A DNA stretch of 64,000 bases, from assembly GCA_038247995.1 (NCBI GenBank), contig JBBRUG010000002.1, positions 1 to 64,000 of the forward strand. Direction: 5' to 3'. How positions within the stretch are numbered: position 1 is the stretch's first letter; each line of letters begins with the position of its first letter. This stretch comes from JBBRUG01 sp038247995. GTDB taxonomy: Bacteria > Chloroflexota > Chloroflexia > Chloroflexales > Chloroflexaceae. Made by a program: the position numbers and the translations under genes. Of the stretch, positions 60,095 to 64,000 are shown piece by piece. The notes below the pieces were generated by a model. That model was not told the origin of the DNA. It saw only the letters and a program-made list of their open reading frames with translations, and did no database searches.

Positions 60095-61036
60095 ATGAGC
60101 AACGCGCAGACAACGCTCGCCCCCGCAGCGCCGCGTAGCCCGATGAGCCAGCGCCGGCTCCGCGAGACTCTCGATGCCTATGGGATGCTCATGCCGACGA
60201 TCCTGGGCGTGGGCATCTTTTTTGTCATCCCACTGGCTATTTCGCTTTTCCTGAGTTTTACCGATGCGCGGCTCTTCGGCGACCCGAATTTCGTCGGCTT
60301 CGCCAATTACTTGCGCGCCTTAGGCAACGCGACCTTCTGGACCTCAATCCGCAATACCTTCGTGTTCTCTCTGGCGACGATGGTGTTTTCGATTGTCCCG
60401 GCGCTGATCCTGGCCATCTTGCTGAATGAGAAGATTATTGCCCGCTCGTTTTTTCGCGCCGCGTTCTTTATTCCCGTTGTCGCTTCTGTGGTCGGTGTGT
60501 CGCTGCTCTGGCGCTACCTACTGAACGTCGACTTCGGCTTCGTAAACTACGCGCTCTCGCTGGTGGGTATTGGGCCCATCCCCTGGCTCACGCGCCCGGA
60601 ATGGGGCCTGATTAGTGTAATCATCGTCTTCAGTTGGAAGACGATCGGCTACAACATGGTGATCTTCCTGGCTGGCCTGCAAGGCGTACCGGCCCAACTA
60701 TATGAAGCGGCCAGCCTCGATGGCGCGAATCGCTGGCGGCAGTTCTGGAATATTACTCTGCCCATGCTTTCGCCGACGACCTTCTTTGTGGTGGTCACGA
60801 CGCTGATTAACTGCTTGCAAGTCTTCGATGTGCCGATCGCCCTTGGCCTGACGCGGGGCAATACCGTCGGCCCCGCCGACTCGATGCTCACCGTAGTGCC
60901 GCTGCTGTACCGCGAGGCGTTTCTCGCCGGTCGTATGGGGTACGCATCGGCTCTGGCCTGGATTCTCTTTGTGATCATTATGGTGATCACATTTGTGCAG
61001 TTTCGGGTTTCCAGCCGTTGGGTTAACTACGATTAA
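60095..61036 (+). CDS. sugar ABC transporter permease, MalF/UgpA type
   Basis: The 313-residue protein has six membrane helices and the EAA loop YEAASLDGANRWRQFWNITL (about residues 200-220). The N-terminus, after a variable 25-residue tail, shows MLMPTILGVGIFFVIPLAIS. It pairs with the next gene to form the channel. AGGAG precedes the ATG at 60095. Confidence 0.93.
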   Translation: MSNAQTTLAPAAPRSPMSQRRLRETLDAYGMLMPTILGVGIFFVIPLAISLFLSFTDARLFGDPNFVGFANYLRALGNATFWTSIRNTFVFSLATMVFSIVPALILAILLNEKIIARSFFRAAFFIPVVASVVGVSLLWRYLLNVDFGFVNYALSLVGIGPIPWLTRPEWGLISVIIVFSWKTIGYNMVIFLAGLQGVPAQLYEAASLDGANRWRQFWNITLPMLSPTTFFVVVTTLINCLQVFDVPIALGLTRGNTVGPADSMLTVVPLLYREAFLAGRMGYASALAWILFVIIMVITFVQFRVSSRWVNYD

Positions 61037-61054
61037 GCAGCAGGAGGCAGGGTT

Positions 61055-61894
61055 ATGGCTGGTCGCATTTTACGGCGTCCCTACGAATATGCCATCGCAT
61101 ATGCAATCTTGATCATCACCGGCTTTTTGATGGTCTTTCCCTTTATCTTTATGATCATGTCCTCGCTGAAGACGTCGTCGGAGGTAGTGCAGGTGCCGCC
61201 GCAGCTCTTCCCCAGCGTCATCCAGCTTGGTAACTATTTTGAAGTGCTGCGGATCGTGCCGATCGGTACGCAACTCTGGAACACAGTGCTGGTCACCCTG
61301 GGCGTCGTGGCGGGCTGGATCGTTACCTCCGTGTTGGCTGCGTATGCTTTTGCGCGCCTGGAGTTTCCCGGCCGCGAGTGGCTCTTCGGCGCCTACCTCG
61401 GCACGCTGATGGTGCCCTTTGCCGTGCTGATTGTGCCGATGTACCGGATTATGCTCGTCTTCGGTTGGGTCGATCGGCTTGAAGCGCTGATCATTCCCTG
61501 GATCTTCACCGCCTATGGTACGTTCTTGCTGCGCCAGTTTTTTATGAGTATCCCAAAGGATCTTGAAGAGGCCGCAATGATGGACGGCGCCAGCCGTTGG
61601 GGCATTCTCTTTCGGGTTTTTATGCCGCTTGCCCGCCCGGCGATCGCAACCCTTTCGACCTTTGGCTTCCTCTATGCCTGGAATAGTTTCCTCTGGCCGC
61701 TGATTATTATCAGCAGCCCGCAGAAAAAGGTGATCACGCAGGGGCTCGTTGATCTGCAGGCGCTCTACGCCGCCCGCGTCGATTTAGTAATGGCCGGCTC
61801 TACGCTGGCTGTACTGCCCACGTTGTTGATCTTCTTGCTTGCGCAGCGCTACTTCATCGAGGGGATCGCTACCTCGGGCCTGGCTGGAAGGTGA
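61055..61894 (+). CDS. sugar ABC transporter permease, MalG/UgpE type
   Basis: The 279-residue partner permease has six membrane helices and the EAA loop LEEAAMMDGASRWGILFRVF. The tail QRYFIEGIATSGLAG, near the end, is the usual MalG C-terminus. It starts 18 bp after the previous stop. No MalK-type ATPase lies directly after it. Confidence 0.93.
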   Translation: MAGRILRRPYEYAIAYAILIITGFLMVFPFIFMIMSSLKTSSEVVQVPPQLFPSVIQLGNYFEVLRIVPIGTQLWNTVLVTLGVVAGWIVTSVLAAYAFARLEFPGREWLFGAYLGTLMVPFAVLIVPMYRIMLVFGWVDRLEALIIPWIFTAYGTFLLRQFFMSIPKDLEEAAMMDGASRWGILFRVFMPLARPAIATLSTFGFLYAWNSFLWPLIIISSPQKKVITQGLVDLQALYAARVDLVMAGSTLAVLPTLLIFLLAQRYFIEGIATSGLAGR

Positions 61895-61972
61895 TCATCA
61901 GGCGGCATGCGGCAGGCGGCAGGTTGCCTGCTTCCCTTGTCCCTCTTCCCCTTCCGGCTTCAACCTGCTAGA

Positions 61973-62077
61973 CTAGAGCACTGAGCAGCATGACTGAACT
62001 GCTGCGGCCACTGAACCGGGTAGCGCGCTGCGCTCACGCCTGGTTGTGCAGGCTCAAGCGATCTGAGCAATGCTGTA
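61973..62077 (+). repeat. 105-bp dispersed repeat, copy 2
   Basis: This is an inverted near-identical copy of 56020-56124. The two copies frame the apt-LacI-importer segment. Confidence 0.9.
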
Positions 62078-62081
62078 GGGG

Positions 62082-62115
62082 CTGTCAGACTGTCAGACTG
62101 AGCTCTGTCAGACTG
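62082..62115. repeat. CTGTCAGACTG repeats
   Basis: CTGTCAGACTG occurs at 62082-62092, 62090-62100 and 62105-62115. It is the reverse complement of CAGTCTGACAG, the core of the 15-bp array at 1084-1218. Confidence 0.85.
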
Positions 62116-62141
62116 AAATCTCTCGACTGAGCGAGGTTTTC

Positions 62142-63185
62142 ATGGCCCAGATGCTTCCCACCGCGCCCCATCGCCGGATGAATCTACTTACCGGCGATTG
62201 GGTGCTGGTTTCACCCCATCGGACGCAGCGGCCCTGGCAAGGCCAGGTCGAAACGCCGCCGCCCGCTGAGCGTCCAACCCACGATCCCGAATGTTATCTC
62301 TGCCCTGGTAATCCGCGTGCGGGTGGTGCGATCAATCCGGCCTACACCAGTACGTTTGTGTTCGCGAACGACTACGCTGCGCTCCTCCCCGACACCGCTC
62401 CAACGACCTATCACCTTGGTCTCGACGATACGGCGCCACCCTTGCTTGTCGCTGAGGGCGAGCGCGGTATTTGTCGGGTGGTATGTTTCTCGCCCCGCCA
62501 CGATCTTACGCTTTCCCAAATGCGTGTGGCCGAAGTGCGGATCGTGGTGGACGCCTGGGCGGCGCAGTATGAGGAGTTAGGCGCCATCCCGTGGGTGAAC
62601 CACGTGCAGATTTTCGAGAATCGCGGCGCGATGATGGGCGCCTCGAATCCGCATCCGCACGGTCAGATCTGGGCTACAGCCAGCCTACCGGTTGAGCCGG
62701 CCAAAGAGCTCGCCCAGCAACGCGCTTACTATGGCGCTCACGGGCGGCCGCTGCTGCTCGATTATCTGGAACTGGAATTGCGCGAACGGGAGCGGATCGT
62801 CTGCGCGAATGAGCGCTTTGTCGCCCTGGTGCCTTTCTGGGCCGTCTGGCCATTCGAGACGTTAGTGTTGCCGCGTGCGCCGCGCGGCGCCCTCCCCGAT
62901 CTCGACGAGGCTGAGCGCGACGCCCTCGCCGATATTTTGTGTCGTCTCACCCGGCGCTACGATACCCTTTTCCAGACCAGTTTTCCCTATAGTATGGGCT
63001 TCCATCAGTGCCCCACCGACGGCGCGGCCCACCCGGAGTGGCAACTCCATGCCCACTTCTACCCGCCGTTGTTGCGCTCGGCTACCGTGCGTAAGTTTAT
63101 GGTCGGCTTTGAGTTGCTTGGTATGCCCCAGCGTGACATCACCCCCGAGAGTGCTGCCGAACGGCTACGCGAACTGCCTGAGTAG
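62142..63185 (+). CDS. galT: galactose-1-phosphate uridylyltransferase
   Basis: GalT transfers UMP between UDP-glucose and galactose-1-phosphate in the Leloir pathway. The 347-residue protein has the zinc Cys pair CYLCPGN, the nucleophile motif [20 protein letters not shown] and the late [13 protein letters not shown]. All key residues are present. It lies after the sugar importer and before an ABC ATPase, so the importer may bring in galactose or a galactoside. No galactokinase or epimerase is in the window. Confidence 0.93.
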   Translation: MAQMLPTAPHRRMNLLTGDWVLVSPHRTQRPWQGQVETPPPAERPTHDPECYLCPGNPRAGGAINPAYTSTFVFANDYAALLPDTAPTTYHLGLDDTAPPLLVAEGERGICRVVCFSPRHDLTLSQMRVAEVRIVVDAWAAQYEELGAIPWVNHVQIFENRGAMMGASNPHPHGQIWATASLPVEPAKELAQQRAYYGAHGRPLLLDYLELELRERERIVCANERFVALVPFWAVWPFETLVLPRAPRGALPDLDEAERDALADILCRLTRRYDTLFQTSFPYSMGFHQCPTDGAAHPEWQLHAHFYPPLLRSATVRKFMVGFELLGMPQRDITPESAAERLRELPE

Positions 63186-63193
63186 CGTTCGTT

Positions 63194-64000
63194 ATGAGCG
63201 AACTAATCGTCGAGACAATCCACAAAGCCTATGCCGCAACGCCGGTGCTGCGCGGGGTGAGTCTGAGCGCGGAGCCCGGAACGGTGACTGTGCTGCTTGG
63301 CCCGTCGGGTTGCGGCAAAACCACGCTGTTGCGGATCATCGCCGGCCTGGAGCGCGCCGACACCGGACGGGTGAACTTTGCCGGCCAGGTGATCGATGCT
63401 GTGCCGGCGCATCGGCGTGGTTTTGGGTTAATGTTTCAGGACTATGCGCTGTTTCCGCATCTGGATGTAGCGGCGAATGTGGCCTATGGCTTGCACGTGG
63501 GGGGGATGGGGCGCGCTGAAGCGGCGGAACGGGTGGCGGCGCTGCTCGATCAGGTGGGCCTAAGCGGGTATGCGCAACGGCGCGTCTACGAGCTTTCCGG
63601 GGGCGAGCGCCAGCGTGTGGCCCTGGCCCGCACCCTGGCCCCGAATCCGCGCCTGCTCATGTTCGACGAACCGCTGGCTGCGCTCGACCGTGAATTGCGC
63701 GAACGGCTCCAGGACGAACTACGCGCCATCCTGCGCCGCGTCGGCATAACAGCACTCTACGTCACGCATGATCAAGAAGAAGCATTTGCCCTCGCCGATC
63801 AGGTAATACTGCTCAATGCCGGCCAGGTCGAGCAATCCGGCGCCCCGCTGGCGCTCTATCAGCGCCCGGCGAGCCTCTGGGCAGCGCGTTTTCTCGGCTT
63901 GCGGAATATCTTTGCCGGCACCCTGCTGAACGCCGAGCGGGCGCAAACAGTGTTCGGTGCGTTACACGGTGTTACCGTGGATGCAGAGGCGGCCGGCCCG
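63194..64000 (+). CDS. ABC transporter ATP-binding protein (CysA/FbpC/PotA type), partial
   Basis: The gene starts at ATG 63194, eight bases after the galT stop, and runs off the right edge after about 269 residues. It has Walker A GPSGCGKT, the Q-loop [10 protein letters not shown], the signature [16 protein letters not shown], Walker [13 protein letters not shown] and the H-loop YVTHDQEE. The C-terminus is entering a TOBE-like region at [11 protein letters not shown]. This resembles ATPases for iron, thiamine or spermidine uptake more than MalK, so its permeases probably follow outside the window. Energising the sugar importer upstream remains possible. Confidence 0.9.
   Translation, partial: MSELIVETIHKAYAATPVLRGVSLSAEPGTVTVLLGPSGCGKTTLLRIIAGLERADTGRVNFAGQVIDAVPAHRRGFGLMFQDYALFPHLDVAANVAYGLHVGGMGRAEAAERVAALLDQVGLSGYAQRRVYELSGGERQRVALARTLAPNPRLLMFDEPLAALDRELRERLQDELRAILRRVGITALYVTHDQEEAFALADQVILLNAGQVEQSGAPLALYQRPASLWAARFLGLRNIFAGTLLNAERAQTVFGALHGVTVDAEAAGP

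Overview
The window is chromosomal DNA of a GC-rich bacterium that I read as a member of the Chloroflexota, probably class Chloroflexia. This is an inference, not a match. It rests on a very large multi-GAF soluble histidine kinase, an FMN-type (type 2) isopentenyl diphosphate isomerase, a paired DUF1800/DUF1501 Tat-exported module, a secreted LVIVD-repeat protein, short GLPI...FERA repeat proteins, and intergenic space filled with dispersed hairpin repeats. There are no rRNA genes, phage genes, transposases or CRISPR arrays. One tRNA (Arg, anticodon GCG) is present.

Layout. 1-3.7 kb: frameshifted adenosine deaminase, a 15-bp tandem repeat, a GT-C-like membrane protein and a DtxR-family metalloregulator. 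3.7-9.7 kb: exported M23 peptidase, a cysteine-less LMW-phosphatase-like protein, and the DUF1800-DUF1501 pair. 10-23 kb: a signalling block made of a beta-helix protein, a response regulator with a degenerate GGDEF-like output, a 2795-residue kinase with 13 GAF domains, and a translationally coupled alpha/beta hydrolase whose nucleophile serine is glycine. A helix-hairpin-helix mini-protein and a GyrI-like domain protein follow. 23-25.5 kb: fni and recF behind a good promoter. 25.6-42.3 kb: mixed housekeeping and accessory genes (LVIVD protein, GH13 glucosidase, threonine dehydratase-like enzyme, luciferase-like oxidoreductase, xpt, YitT, fabZ, formamidase, SUMF1 and Nudix proteins, aldehyde dehydrogenase, a lipoprotein) with several decayed gene remnants.

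42.7-55 kb: a catabolic cluster led by a FadR-type GntR regulator: Gfo/Idh/MocA dehydrogenase, DUF885 hydrolase, peptide/opine-type ABC binding protein and two permeases, two SDR enzymes, an amidohydrolase and a D-2-hydroxyacid dehydrogenase. No ATPase lies inside it. The substrate is unknown. A deleted glycosyltransferase pseudogene follows. 56-64 kb: apt, then a LacI-controlled sugar ABC importer (binding protein and two permeases) followed by galT, which points to a galactose-containing sugar. A CysA/FbpC-type ATPase runs off the right edge.

Several enzymes have changed catalytic residues: the LMW-PTP-like protein, the alpha/beta hydrolase, one SDR and the DUF885 protein. Intergenic regions hold at least four dispersed repeat families and four tandem arrays. 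One dispersed repeat now encodes the C-terminus and stop of the amidohydrolase. The candidate for an undescribed system is the 10.1-22.1 kb signalling block.
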